From the NCBI RefSeq assembly GCF_030812415.1, contig NZ_JAUSST010000007.1, positions 124,001 to 188,000 of the forward strand: 64,000 nucleotides of DNA. The letters are read 5' to 3'. How positions within the stretch are numbered: the stretch's first letter is position 1; every line of letters starts with the position of its first letter. Made by a program: the position numbers and the translations under genes. The notes below the pieces were generated by a model, which was given only the letters and a program-made list of their open reading frames with translations, ran no database searches and was not told the DNA's origin. Below, in pieces: positions 1 through 8,587 of the stretch. This DNA is from Paenibacillus harenae. Its GTDB lineage: Bacteria > Bacillota > Bacilli > Paenibacillales > Paenibacillaceae.

Positions 1-642
1 AACCCGCTCCAGCAGCACGTTGCCGCTCAGCTTCTTCATTTGCTCCTCGCGGCCTTCCCACCATCTCGTCGCGACGGCGCCGGGCGCTACGCTATTCACT
101 CGAATGGCGGGTGCGAGCGCGCGGGCAAGCGATTTCGTAAGACCATGCACGGCCGCTTTCGACACCGCATAAGGCAGCGAAGAGCCGGCCCCCGTCAGAC
201 CGGCAATGCTGCCCACATTGACGATCGCCCCCTGCTTATTCTCCTTCATTAGCGGCGCAACGGCCCTGGCGCAGAAGAACATCCCCTTCACATTGACATC
301 GTAGAGCTCATCCCATACTTCCTCAGTCGCGGCTTCGAGATCGACAAGCGGTATATGCCTGGTTATGCTGGCGTTATTGACGAGAAAATCGATAGTCCCG
401 AATGTTTGTGCCGCTTGAGCTACCATCTCCCGAACTTCCTTGTCCTTGGAGACGTCGGCTTTGACCGCGATGGCCCGTCCTCCCGCTTTTTGAATCAGAC
501 GTACCGTATCCTCCGCTTCGGCAATCGAATGCGCATAGTTAACCGCTACGCTTGCACCCCGCCTTCCCAATTCGATCGAGACCGCCCTTCCGATTCCCGT
601 TCCTCCCCCGGTAACTAGTGCGACTTTGTTATGAAGGTCCAT
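1..642 (-). CDS. SDR family NAD(P)-dependent oxidoreductase, C-terminus cut by window edge
   Basis: Classical short-chain dehydrogenase/reductase. The 214 visible residues cover most of a family that is usually about 250 long; the 3' end lies outside the window. The N-terminal nucleotide-binding motif TGGGTGIG is at residues 11-18, NNAS at 89-92, a serine at 145 and the catalytic YxxxK at 158-162. The ATG at 640-642 is preceded by a GGGGGAG ribosome site. It is transcribed away from a LysR regulator 131 bp off, an arrangement in which the regulator usually controls the divergent gene. The family and catalytic residues are clear; the substrate cannot be read from the sequence. Confidence 0.9.
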   Translation of the reverse strand, partial: MDLHNKVALVTGGGTGIGRAVSIELGRRGASVAVNYAHSIAEAEDTVRLIQKAGGRAIAVKADVSKDKEVREMVAQAAQTFGTIDFLVNNASITRHIPLVDLEAATEEVWDELYDVNVKGMFFCARAVAPLMKENKQGAIVNVGSIAGLTGAGSSLPYAVSKAAVHGLTKSLARALAPAIRVNSVAPGAVATRWWEGREEQMKKLSGNVLLERV

Positions 643-709
643 ATAAACTCCCCCCTCGATTAAAAACAATTCCTATACCTATTTTATAACGAAGCTTCAA
701 TTTCGTATA

Positions 710-746
710 ATTGAATTATTCGAATTAATAATTCAATAATATTGAA
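710..746. promoter_or_regulatory. Overlapping inverted repeats, probable LysR operator
   Basis: ATTGAATTATT (710-720) and AATAATTCAAT (727-737) form a perfect 11-bp inverted repeat with a 6-bp spacer. The right arm is reused in TTCAAT-AAT-ATTGAA (732-746), which fits the T-N11-A pattern of LysR boxes. The position between two divergent genes fits shared control of both. Regulator assignment is inference. Confidence 0.6.
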
Positions 747-773
747 CTACCCAAAGGAGGCAAGCAGCTTTCT

Positions 774-1682
774 ATGGATCTTAAAGCGATCAAATCATTC
801 CAGCTCATCGTCGCTTACGGAAGCTTCAAACGAGCTGCCGAAGAGCTGAATTACGCGCAATCGACCGTCACGATGCAAATCCAACGATTGGAAGCCGATC
901 TCGGCGTTCAACTCATTGAACGGGGGACCAAAATCGGACTGACCGAAGCCGGCAGAATGTTTTATGAACAAAGTCTCCCTATTGCCCAAGACTTGGAACG
1001 GCTCCAATCTACCATCGCAGATGCGCGATCCGGGGAGGCGGGCCATATCCGCTTAGGCGTCAACGAACCGACGGCCAGCTACCGGCTTCCGCCTCTACTA
1101 TCCGCTTTCATGGCTGACTATCCTCGAATACGTATAGCTGTAGAGATAGCGGGTACGCCGTCGCTTAGCGAACGGCTGCAGCAGGGCGAGCTCGATATGG
1201 CGATATGCTCCGTGCCCGAACTTGGTGACCGGCTTTGTTTTGAGCCTCTGTTCACCGAGCCCTTCGCTTTATTACTGCCCGAGAAGCACCCGCTTGCGGG
1301 TACCGCGGACATTGCGCTAACCGATATTCAGGGACATCGCCTCCTGATCACCTCGGCCAATTGCCCCTACCGCAAGCAGTTATCTTTCCTTCTTCAGCGA
1401 ACGGAAACAACTCTATCCGACACTGTGGAAATAGGCAGCATGGCCGCTCTCCCCTATTACGTGGCATGCGGATTCGGAATTGCGCTTGTTCCGTTAGTGG
1501 TCCTGAACCCTCCACCAGCAGGAACCGTCATCCGCAAAGTGAACAACGACGGCATTCATATGACAATAGGCCTTGCCTGCCGTGCCGAACAGTATCCGCT
1601 TAAGCCAGCCGCCTCGAAGCTCTATCGTTACTTGAAGCAGGAGCTGCAACATATGAACCAAGCCCTCGGCATAAAGTTGTAA
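774..1682 (+). CDS. LysR family transcriptional regulator
   Basis: Length 302 aa, typical for LysR. Residues 1-60 form the winged helix-turn-helix, with the recognition region around AEELNYAQSTVTMQIQRLE. The rest is the two-lobed effector domain, including the usual stretch IRLGVNEPTASYRLPPLL that opens lobe 1. The start ATG has AAAGGAGG 14 bases upstream. It is divergent from the SDR gene and the 710-746 repeats lie between them, so that gene is the likeliest target. The oxalate decarboxylase gene follows 58 bp downstream on the same strand and could also be co-regulated, but nothing shows it directly. Confidence 0.92.
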   Translation: MDLKAIKSFQLIVAYGSFKRAAEELNYAQSTVTMQIQRLEADLGVQLIERGTKIGLTEAGRMFYEQSLPIAQDLERLQSTIADARSGEAGHIRLGVNEPTASYRLPPLLSAFMADYPRIRIAVEIAGTPSLSERLQQGELDMAICSVPELGDRLCFEPLFTEPFALLLPEKHPLAGTADIALTDIQGHRLLITSANCPYRKQLSFLLQRTETTLSDTVEIGSMAALPYYVACGFGIALVPLVVLNPPPAGTVIRKVNNDGIHMTIGLACRAEQYPLKPAASKLYRYLKQELQHMNQALGIKL

Positions 1683-1740
1683 GTAGCAGCATTTCGGTAG
1701 GCAACGAGCACGGAACGCAAGAAGGAAAGGGGCTCAGGGA

Positions 1741-2928
1741 ATGGATAAGGACGCAAGATACGCATCGGTATACGGCGACATTCCACAGCCGATCAGGGGC
1801 AATGAGGGCGCAACGGATAACGGCCCGCGCGATATTATGAGGGATCGGGAGAACCCCGATATGCTTGTTCCTCCGGCTACGGATGCCGGCCTAGTACCGA
1901 ACCTGAAGTTCTCGTTCTCGGACACGCATATGCAGCTGAATGAGGGCGGATGGTCGCGGGAAGTAACGGTCCGGGAGTTGCCGGTCGCGACGACGTTGGC
2001 AGGCGTGAATATGCGCCTTACCGCAGGCGGCGTGCGGGAGCTGCACTGGCATCAGCAGGCGGAATGGGCTTATATGCTGCTCGGCAGCGCACGCATTACG
2101 TCCGTCGACGCGCAGGGGCGGAACTTCATCGCGGACGTGGAGGAAGGCGATCTATGGTACTTCCCTCCCGGATTGCCCCATTCCATTCAGGGACTGGCGG
2201 AAGGCTGCGAGTTTCTGCTCGTCTTCGACGACGGCAGCTTCTCCGATCTGAACACGCTGTCTATCTCCGATTGGTTCGCGCATACGCCGCCCGAGGTGCT
2301 GTCTGCGAACTTCGGCGTGCCGGTCAGCGACTTCAATCGTATTCCTGGCGGACAGGTGTATATCTACCAGGACGATATTCCAGGACCGATCATGTCCGAA
2401 GCCGTCGCTTCTCCCTACGGTACGATTCCGCTGAGCTTCAAGCACCGTCTGCTCGCGCAGCCTCCGATTAAGACGTCCGGGGGGAGCGTCAGAATCGTGG
2501 ACTCGACTAATTTTCCGATATCCAAGACCGTTGCTGCGGCTCTTGTCGAGATCGAGCCGGGCGGCATGCGCGAGCTGCATTGGCATCCGAACCAAGACGA
2601 ATGGCAATATTACTTGAGCGGTCAAGGCAGGATGACCGTATTCGCCGGCAACGGAGCAGCCCGTACGTTCAACTATAGAGCCGGCGACGTCGGTTACGTG
2701 CCGTTCGCTTACGGCCACTATATCCAGAATACCGGCGAGCAATCGTTATGGTTTCTGGAAATGTTCAAAAGCGACCGCTTCGTCGATATTTCGCTGAATC
2801 AGTGGATGGCGCTTACGCCTAAGCCGCTCGTAGAGAGCAACTTGAACGTCGATGCGGCTTTCGCAAGCAAGCTTCATAAGGTTAAATCGCCGGTTGTCCG
2901 GTTTCCGGGCTTCACGTATTACCCCTGA
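1741..2928 (+). CDS. oxdC: Oxalate decarboxylase-type bicupin
   Basis: 395 aa, close to Bacillus OxdC (about 385). Two cupin domains each bind Mn: the N-terminal one through H102, H104, E108 and H147, the C-terminal one through H280, H282, E287 and H326. The conserved Arg (R99) and the C-terminal Glu (E340) are present. The reaction is expected to be oxalate to formate plus CO2. The lid loop, SENST in B. subtilis OxdC, reads SDLNT here (168-172), so the key lid Glu is Asp. There is no signal peptide, so it is probably cytoplasmic. A GGAAAGGGG ribosome site precedes the ATG. The family is certain; with the altered lid, decarboxylase versus oxidase activity is open. Confidence 0.88.
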   Translation: MDKDARYASVYGDIPQPIRGNEGATDNGPRDIMRDRENPDMLVPPATDAGLVPNLKFSFSDTHMQLNEGGWSREVTVRELPVATTLAGVNMRLTAGGVRELHWHQQAEWAYMLLGSARITSVDAQGRNFIADVEEGDLWYFPPGLPHSIQGLAEGCEFLLVFDDGSFSDLNTLSISDWFAHTPPEVLSANFGVPVSDFNRIPGGQVYIYQDDIPGPIMSEAVASPYGTIPLSFKHRLLAQPPIKTSGGSVRIVDSTNFPISKTVAAALVEIEPGGMRELHWHPNQDEWQYYLSGQGRMTVFAGNGAARTFNYRAGDVGYVPFAYGHYIQNTGEQSLWFLEMFKSDRFVDISLNQWMALTPKPLVESNLNVDAAFASKLHKVKSPVVRFPGFTYYP

Positions 2929-2938
2929 GCAGGCAAAC

Positions 2939-2991
2939 AGCCGCTCCTGCTAGGCTGACGGCTTGTCGCCTATCCGCATGCAGGAGCGGCT
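2939..2991 (+). terminator. Hairpin after oxalate decarboxylase gene
   Basis: AGCCGCTCCTGC (2939-2950) pairs with GCAGGAGCGGCT (2980-2991), with a smaller GGC/GCC stem inside the loop. There is no T-run after it, so termination is likely but not certain. Confidence 0.55.
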
Positions 2992-3038
2992 ATATGAGCT
3001 GCTCTAACCGTAGAGCTGCTTGAAATGAAGTATATCCA

Positions 3039-3809
3039 TCATAGCAATAAATCAAATAATACGACATCGGCGTCGCTTCGTTCTGGCGGATGATTCACAT
3101 TGCCTTTATCGAAGTTTTCGTAGCATTCATACCTCGAAACCGCTTCCAGCACTCTCAGAGGCATTTTATAATAGAGTCCGCGTTCATCCGGGAACTGGCT
3201 TCTGTATATATCCAGTACGCTCAGCTTCATCAGATGCTCCTCGTTCGTCAATGCGAGGATTGCGGAAACCTCATTGTCATCGATCGTCATTTTTTCCATC
3301 AATAGAGCAGGGAGCTCCAGCAAGGCATGGACTTGCGAGAAATTACGCGGAAAGAGAGTGTTAAAGTATAGCTTATAATCGCCTCTCGGAAGTGAGCCAA
3401 ATGCCTGTACCGTTATTTTGTGCATGCCGATATGATCTGGATGATGATTGCCGCCGTCTCTATTGAAGGTAACCACAATGGATGGCCCGATGTTTATTAA
3501 GATGTCCTCAAGGCCGCGAGAGGCTGTCTCCAAATCCCAATCAGCCGCCCTATTGTCCGGTAAACCAAGGTTATGATAGCGATCCACGTTCAACAGCAGG
3601 CAAGATACGTCGAATTCCTTTTGCCTGATGCTTCTCAATTCTTCTTCTCTATCGCCGCGAAAATGCTGGCCTTTGATTCTGCCGGCCTCTCCATACGTGC
3701 CGCTAATCAAATGCGTCTTGTAACCAAGCGATTTGGCCCTTATGAGCAATCCTGCTGCCATAAACTCATCATCGGGATGGGCAATTATTGCAACCAAGCG
3801 ATCTTGCAT
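3039..3809 (-). CDS. PIG-L/LmbE family deacetylase
   Basis: 256 aa from the chosen ATG at 3807-3809, which has GAGGTG six bases upstream; a longer reading from 3836 would contain its own ribosome site. AHPDDE at residues 10-15 and HPDH at 123-126 are the zinc-binding motifs of N-acetylglucosamine-type deacetylases (PIG-L, MshB, BshB). Family members remove acetyl groups from amino sugars. It follows the nucleotidyltransferase by 95 bp and may be the tail of that operon or a separate unit. The substrate is not readable; BshB-like bacillithiol synthesis or sugar tailoring are possible. Confidence 0.88.
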   Translation of the reverse strand: MQDRLVAIIAHPDDEFMAAGLLIRAKSLGYKTHLISGTYGEAGRIKGQHFRGDREEELRSIRQKEFDVSCLLLNVDRYHNLGLPDNRAADWDLETASRGLEDILINIGPSIVVTFNRDGGNHHPDHIGMHKITVQAFGSLPRGDYKLYFNTLFPRNFSQVHALLELPALLMEKMTIDDNEVSAILALTNEEHLMKLSVLDIYRSQFPDERGLYYKMPLRVLEAVSRYECYENFDKGNVNHPPERSDADVVLFDLLL

Positions 3810-3904
3810 TAGAAGCACCTCACCTCCTGTATTCAAGCTTCTAACGCAGTATTTATTCCAAATGTTTCATATTCTCAAAAGAAATTATAGCTAGAGTCGC
3901 ATAC

Positions 3905-4720
3905 CTAGCTTCTAATCTCGTTAATCACATATCGCTTCAGCTCTTCCAAATCGATTCTATTATATGGAATAGCTTCAGAAGCCGCTTTGTATACGTCGAC
4001 TGCATTTTGCACGATGGAATGATACGCTGCCGGAAGACTATCCAGCGACCATTCCCCCGCCTGAGATTTGGATAGGATGACTTTCGTTTCTTTGTACGAC
4101 CAGATTCGGATCAGCGTAAGCAGACCGGTAACGAGTTGATCGTCTTTCAGATCGTCGAAGTAGTCGATGCCCCAGTAGATCGAATCCCAGAAGTCGGCCT
4201 CAGGCACGATAGGAAACGCTTCTTCAATGGGCTGGCCGAATAGGCAAATGCCCTGCTGGCTCGTTAACGTCATATGGCATGCCAAATCCCCGTCGGTCGC
4301 CGGCTCCTTGAAATCCCAGAAGCTCATGTCGTTGGCGGCGACCATTTGTTCATACCTTTCCCGCCAATATTCGCTGAAATGAAACTGATACGGCGTTGGA
4401 TGCTTCCATGGATGAATATCACCATAGCTTATGATGCTCATCTCTATTGGAATCGGCTTGCTATGGAGCGACAGAAAGCCCTTCATAAGCTCGAACCGCG
4501 TAACTTTGTCCAGCGTCAGACGCGTAACAACCAATACGTCCAAGTCGCTATGCGCCGGCTGAAAGCAGCCCAAACACATCGAACCGTGAACATAAATGCC
4601 CACCAGATTTTCCTCCAGCGTTGCTGCCAAATACTCGCTCATCGCAGCAGTCTGCGCCTTAACATCATCTGGACAATTGTTCCAATCATATCCGCTCATA
4701 GCCATAACACTCCTTGCCAT
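3905..4720 (-). CDS. Nucleotidyltransferase with DUF4111-like C-terminal domain (AadA/ANT-like)
   Basis: 271 aa from the most upstream ATG; AGGAG lies four bases before the ATG at 4705 and ten before the one at 4699, so the true start may be 4699. The nucleotidyltransferase fold motif GSMCLGCFQPAHSDLDV (46-62) carries the two metal-binding Asp (D59, D61). The C-terminal helical part contains the HPTPYQFHFSEYW stretch seen in aminoglycoside adenylyltransferases of the AadA/ANT(9) type and their DUF4111 relatives. It lies 7 bp after the ABC ATPase gene, so it is probably co-transcribed. Whether it modifies an antibiotic or a cell metabolite cannot be told from sequence. Confidence 0.82.
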   Translation of the reverse strand: MARSVMAMSGYDWNNCPDDVKAQTAAMSEYLAATLEENLVGIYVHGSMCLGCFQPAHSDLDVLVVTRLTLDKVTRFELMKGFLSLHSKPIPIEMSIISYGDIHPWKHPTPYQFHFSEYWRERYEQMVAANDMSFWDFKEPATDGDLACHMTLTSQQGICLFGQPIEEAFPIVPEADFWDSIYWGIDYFDDLKDDQLVTGLLTLIRIWSYKETKVILSKSQAGEWSLDSLPAAYHSIVQNAVDVYKAASEAIPYNRIDLEELKRYVINEIRS

Positions 4721-4727
4721 TCTATGT

Positions 4728-5786
4728 TTATCGTTTTATGACCTCCGGCTCTCTCGCCGAAGACACAAAAGAAAGGCCTTCGGTATACAACTCCTTCATG
4801 ACCGCTTCTATCGGAAGCTGCTCGATCGACATATCGATAATACCGTAGGACTCATTGAACTCCCTTATAAAACGCTTCAGCGGAAGCAAGGCGGTGTCGA
4901 CCTCGACCGCGATCTCTAGCGGCCCGATCCGCTCCACAATGGACAACCCCGGCAGTCCCTCTCCCGTAACGGCCGTCTCCGTCGTCAGCCTGACGGACTT
5001 CTTCTCGCCGAGCCTCCCCCTTAGCCCGCTCAAGGAATCGTCCACGACGATTGCGCCATGATTAATGACCATGACCCGCTCCGCGAGCATCTCGACATCG
5101 TCCAGATCATGCGTCGTTAGAATAAACGTGACCCCTTGGCTGTTCATGCTGCGGATGAAGCCGCGAATATTTTCCTTCGCGATCATATCGAGCCCGATCG
5201 TCGGCTCATCGAGGAAGACGAGCTCAGGTCGGTGCAGCATCGCCATGATGAACTCGCATTTCATCCGCTCGCCGAGCGATAGCTGCCTCGTCGGCTTGCG
5301 CATCACATCGCCAACCTCCAGCAGCGACACCAGCTCATCCAGCGTCTGTTTATATTCGCGGTCGCCCACGCCGTAGATCGCCTTGTTCATATAGAAAGCG
5401 TCGGCAGGAGGAATATCCCATAGCAGCTGCGACTTCTGCCCGAATACCGCGCCGATCCTGCCAACATATTGGCGACGCTGCTTCCACGGCACAAGTCCGA
5501 GCGCCCTCACCTCGCCAGAGGTCGGGTGAAGGACGCCGGTCAGCATCTTCAGCGTCGTCGATTTCCCTGCGCCATTCGGTCCAAGGAACGCGAGCATCTC
5601 GCCCTGCTGTACGGTGAAGCTAAGATCGTGAACCGCCTTCACTTCCTTCATCGGGCGGTGAAAAAGGTTCTTCGCGACCTCGCGCAGCGTATGACCGCGT
5701 TCATGGGTCATATAAGTTTTCGTTAGATTGCGAACTTCAATCATCGGTTTAACTCGCACATCCCTTCCTTTTAATAATCCGGTCAT
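4728..5786 (-). CDS. ABC-2 exporter ATP-binding subunit (COG4586 type)
   Basis: ABC ATPase with Walker A GPNGAGKS (69-76), signature LSLGE (169-173) and Walker B LVFLDEP (189-195), followed by a C-terminal extension of about 110 residues seen in exporter ATPases. It energises the two membrane proteins encoded immediately upstream. The first ATG overlaps the permease stop region but lacks a clear ribosome site; AAGGAAGGG sits inside the reading frame, so starts at 5759 (GTG) or 5744 (ATG, beginning MIEVRNLTK) are credible. The substrate is unknown; COG4586/4587/3694 triplets are described only as uncharacterised exporters. Confidence 0.92.
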   Translation of the reverse strand: MTGLLKGRDVRVKPMIEVRNLTKTYMTHERGHTLREVAKNLFHRPMKEVKAVHDLSFTVQQGEMLAFLGPNGAGKSTTLKMLTGVLHPTSGEVRALGLVPWKQRRQYVGRIGAVFGQKSQLLWDIPPADAFYMNKAIYGVGDREYKQTLDELVSLLEVGDVMRKPTRQLSLGERMKCEFIMAMLHRPELVFLDEPTIGLDMIAKENIRGFIRSMNSQGVTFILTTHDLDDVEMLAERVMVINHGAIVVDDSLSGLRGRLGEKKSVRLTTETAVTGEGLPGLSIVERIGPLEIAVEVDTALLPLKRFIREFNESYGIIDMSIEQLPIEAVMKELYTEGLSFVSSAREPEVIKR

Positions 5787-5787
5787 A

Positions 5788-6570
5788 TTAGCCGCCCGCG
5801 CTTGTATAACCTCTTAGCATCCGATTCCAGAACAATCCCCCAAGCAGGAGGATGCCCGCCGCAGGCAGCAGCGCCCATAGCGTGCCCCAGCCGCTGCGTC
5901 CCAGAAGAGCCGTCGCCGGCACGAATGCAATGAGCCCTACAGGCAACACGTAGGTTAATAAATTTTGCACCGATTTGGAGTAGATCGTACCCGGATACAT
6001 CCCGAATCGCGTAACGGCGTCGAATATATCGAACACGCGGCTGCTGCCAACCCATCTGAAGAGCATTCCCGACAAAAACAGCGAAACGGCACATAGAATT
6101 GCGATGGAGGCGATGAACAGAAGCACGAATTGCAGCCATGCGAAGCCCGATGGGATGGAAAGTCCGCTAAGCGCTACGCCGAATAGTACCGATCCGCTAA
6201 TCAGCCTGCCGAAGTCGTCGGGATCAAACCCGGTAAGAATGGCCATCATCATCACCGGACGAGGACGCAGCAGCAGCAAGTCGAACGTTCCTTCGCGCAC
6301 CTGGGACAGCGTCGTTCCGACCATGCCGAAGAAGAACGGAAACGCGATTCCCTTGGCAAGCGTGAACACCGCCTGCACAAGCAGCGCCTCGTGCAGCGTC
6401 CAGCCCGGAAAGGAAGCCCCGGCATTGTATACGAGCAGCGTAACGAACGGCACGACTAGATCGCCAATGACAAGCAGCAGCACGCTAAGGGCAAAATGGC
6501 TTCGATATGCCATTTGTTCCGCCAGCTTCGTTCGCATCACGGCAGCCAGACATAATGCTATTCCCCTCAT
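5788..6570 (-). CDS. ABC-2 family exporter permease
   Basis: 260 aa with six hydrophobic segments and the REGTFDLLLLRPRP motif typical of the ABC2_membrane_6 type permeases that pair with COG4586 ATPases. The start overlaps the stop of the other permease as ATGA (6567-6570), and the stop is one base from the ATPase ATG, so the three genes are translationally linked. Likely one half of the membrane channel; the cargo is unknown. Confidence 0.88.
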   Translation of the reverse strand: MRGIALCLAAVMRTKLAEQMAYRSHFALSVLLLVIGDLVVPFVTLLVYNAGASFPGWTLHEALLVQAVFTLAKGIAFPFFFGMVGTTLSQVREGTFDLLLLRPRPVMMMAILTGFDPDDFGRLISGSVLFGVALSGLSIPSGFAWLQFVLLFIASIAILCAVSLFLSGMLFRWVGSSRVFDIFDAVTRFGMYPGTIYSKSVQNLLTYVLPVGLIAFVPATALLGRSGWGTLWALLPAAGILLLGGLFWNRMLRGYTSAGG

Positions 6571-7382
6571 ACGCCTACCCCCGTGAATCGTCTTAGTGCA
6601 GCGCTATAAAGCGCAAGCGTCAATGCGGCCATAACGGCAACGGCTGCGGCTTGTAAGCCGACCGCTTGTCCAAGCGTCAGCTCCATGCCTGCCAGCTCAT
6701 AATGCCCAATGTATACACGAGTCGGCAAATACGTAATGAACTGAAACGGCAGGAAGAACAGTATCTTTTGCAAAATATCCGGAAAGAACGAGAGCGGAAT
6801 AAATACGCCCGCGCTCACGTCCTTCAAGAGCAGAAACACGCGCCTTACGCCTTCTGCCCGTACAAGCCAGAATGCCGTAAGTCCGACGCAGTAGTTAACG
6901 AGAAAGTTCATCAGGAAGCTGAGCAGGATCGATAGAATCGCTGGGCACGGCGCTGCCGGCTTCATGTTCACGCCGAATACGAATATGAACAGGAGCATAA
7001 CCGGCAGAACCTCTACATAGAGGGCGAGTGAGCGATGCCCAAGCTTCTGCGCCAGCGCGAACAGCCAATGCGGAAGCGGCCGAAGAGCGAACGTGACGAA
7101 CTTTCCGCTCCGCACGAGCATCTGCAAATTCCAATCGGCGAAATCGAAGGATATATAATGGATAAGCGTCGCAACCCCGAAGTAAGACAGCATCTGCGCG
7201 TACGATAGACCGTTCAGCGTCTCCCGGCCGTCGTACATTGCCTGCCATATAAATACTTGAACGAGGAACAGAACCGGGCCGACGAGCAACGAAGCCGCCA
7301 TATGCGAACGGAACGCCGCCCACTCCTTGTAGGTGGCGAATCCGATCGCGCGAATGACGGCCGATATTCTGCTTATAACCAT
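6567..7382 (-). CDS. ABC-2 family exporter permease
   Basis: 271 aa with about six membrane segments and the motif VRSGKFVTFALRPLP, matching RSGxxxxxLLRP in this permease family. The ATG at 7380-7382 overlaps the end of the upstream serine-hydrolase gene by 10 bp. The frame stays open further upstream, but that part would lie entirely in the hydrolase gene and reads as a shadow. It probably forms a heterodimer with the next permease. Confidence 0.87.
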   Translation of the reverse strand: MVISRISAVIRAIGFATYKEWAAFRSHMAASLLVGPVLFLVQVFIWQAMYDGRETLNGLSYAQMLSYFGVATLIHYISFDFADWNLQMLVRSGKFVTFALRPLPHWLFALAQKLGHRSLALYVEVLPVMLLFIFVFGVNMKPAAPCPAILSILLSFLMNFLVNYCVGLTAFWLVRAEGVRRVFLLLKDVSAGVFIPLSFFPDILQKILFFLPFQFITYLPTRVYIGHYELAGMELTLGQAVGLQAAAVAVMAALTLALYSAALRRFTGVGV

Positions 7383-8557
7383 CCCGATCCGATCAAGTTC
7401 TGCGTACCGATCATGGACTCCGGACACCAATCCATGTTGGATGGAACAAAAAATACAATGACTGCCTTGTTCTTCGCATCGATAAGGAGCTTGCAACGGC
7501 CGGCTCCCTCGTGGCCGAACGACCCTTCCGGAATCCACTCGCCTGGCCCGGTAAGGGATGCGCCGATGCCATACGTCATCGACTGGATATTGCCGCCCCA
7601 GCAGAAGGCCTTGATGCCGCTGTCAAGCGCATTGTCCGTCAGCTTCTCCACCGACTTGCGCGACAAAATGCGTACGCCGTCCAGCGTTCCGCCGTTCAGC
7701 AGCATTTGGCCGAAGCGGAACAAATCGCCGAGCGTCGAATGCAATCCGCCGCCGGCACGCGGCGGCCCATACTTCCTGTCATCTTTCCTCAGACGAGAAA
7801 CTTCGAAGTCGTTAATGATGCACACTTCCGCATGCAGTTCCTCAGGCACCTCGAAGAATGTCCTGTTCATGCCCAGCGGCTTCACGATGCGCTCCAATAC
7901 GTATTCATCGTAGCTTGTGGCGCTTGCGCGGGCAATGACTTCGCCGAGAATTGCATACGCAGCCGAGGAATAGGTCCACTGCTCGCCTGGCGCGGCAAGC
8001 GGCTTACCGGATAGAACGGCGCGTATCCAGGCCGAGCGGCGTTGCTTCTCCAGCTCCTCCGGATCAGTCACCGCGAACGGCCCCTCCGTCTCCGGCTGGA
8101 AGGCAAACATCACATCCCAATAGCCCATCGGATAAGGTTCCATATAGTAGCCGGGATCGGCCTGAATGCCCGACGTATGCGTAAGGAGATGCCAAATCTG
8201 AATCTTCTCGTACATCGGATGCTTGAACTCCTCAATCCACTCCGAGACCGACTGGCGCAGGAACAGCTTGCCCTGCTCCACGAGCTGGAATATCGCAGCG
8301 GCCGTGAACAGCTTCGTCACCGACGCGACTCGGCGTATGGAATCATTCCGCAGCAGGGCGTCTGTTTGATCATGCTTTAACTTTCCGAACGCTTCTTCGG
8401 CGAACACCGTTCCGTCCCTCGATAGCAGATACGATGCGCAATGCACCTTGCCTTCACTAACCAATTGCTCAAAATGCCGGTCCAGACGCTCCTTAACCGC
8501 CGGATCGAAACCCGAGTCCAGTATATGAAGCCGATCCATATGTCCCGTTATCGTCAC
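7373..8557 (-). CDS. Serine hydrolase, beta-lactamase class C / family VIII esterase fold
   Basis: 394 aa from a GTG at 8555-8557 chosen because AGGAGG lies seven bases upstream; an ATG at 8581 has no ribosome site. The PF00144-type fold is supported by nucleophile motif SVTK (79-82), HLLTHTSG, Tyr195 in YSS where beta-lactamases have YxN, and a C-terminal HEG triad. There is no signal peptide, so it acts inside the cell unless exported otherwise. It is a clear paralog of the gene just upstream (PLGMNRTFFEVP versus PLGMDRSFFDVP). Loss of the YxN Asn favours an esterase or peptidase role over penicillin hydrolysis, but that is inference. Confidence 0.88.
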   Translation of the reverse strand: MTITGHMDRLHILDSGFDPAVKERLDRHFEQLVSEGKVHCASYLLSRDGTVFAEEAFGKLKHDQTDALLRNDSIRRVASVTKLFTAAAIFQLVEQGKLFLRQSVSEWIEEFKHPMYEKIQIWHLLTHTSGIQADPGYYMEPYPMGYWDVMFAFQPETEGPFAVTDPEELEKQRRSAWIRAVLSGKPLAAPGEQWTYSSAAYAILGEVIARASATSYDEYVLERIVKPLGMNRTFFEVPEELHAEVCIINDFEVSRLRKDDRKYGPPRAGGGLHSTLGDLFRFGQMLLNGGTLDGVRILSRKSVEKLTDNALDSGIKAFCWGGNIQSMTYGIGASLTGPGEWIPEGSFGHEGAGRCKLLIDAKNKAVIVFFVPSNMDWCPESMIGTQNLIGSGWL

Positions 8558-8587
8558 GGATATCCCTCCTAATGTTATCATTGCTTA

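Noticed and set aside
1950..2742. Long alternative frames across the oxalate decarboxylase gene
   Set aside because: High-GC third positions open several shadow frames here; only the bicupin frame has a ribosome site and family motifs.
3905..4720. Confirmed aminoglycoside resistance gene
   Set aside because: The fold and metal motif fit AadA/ANT enzymes, but many DUF4111-type relatives have no resistance activity. Only a possible role is stated.
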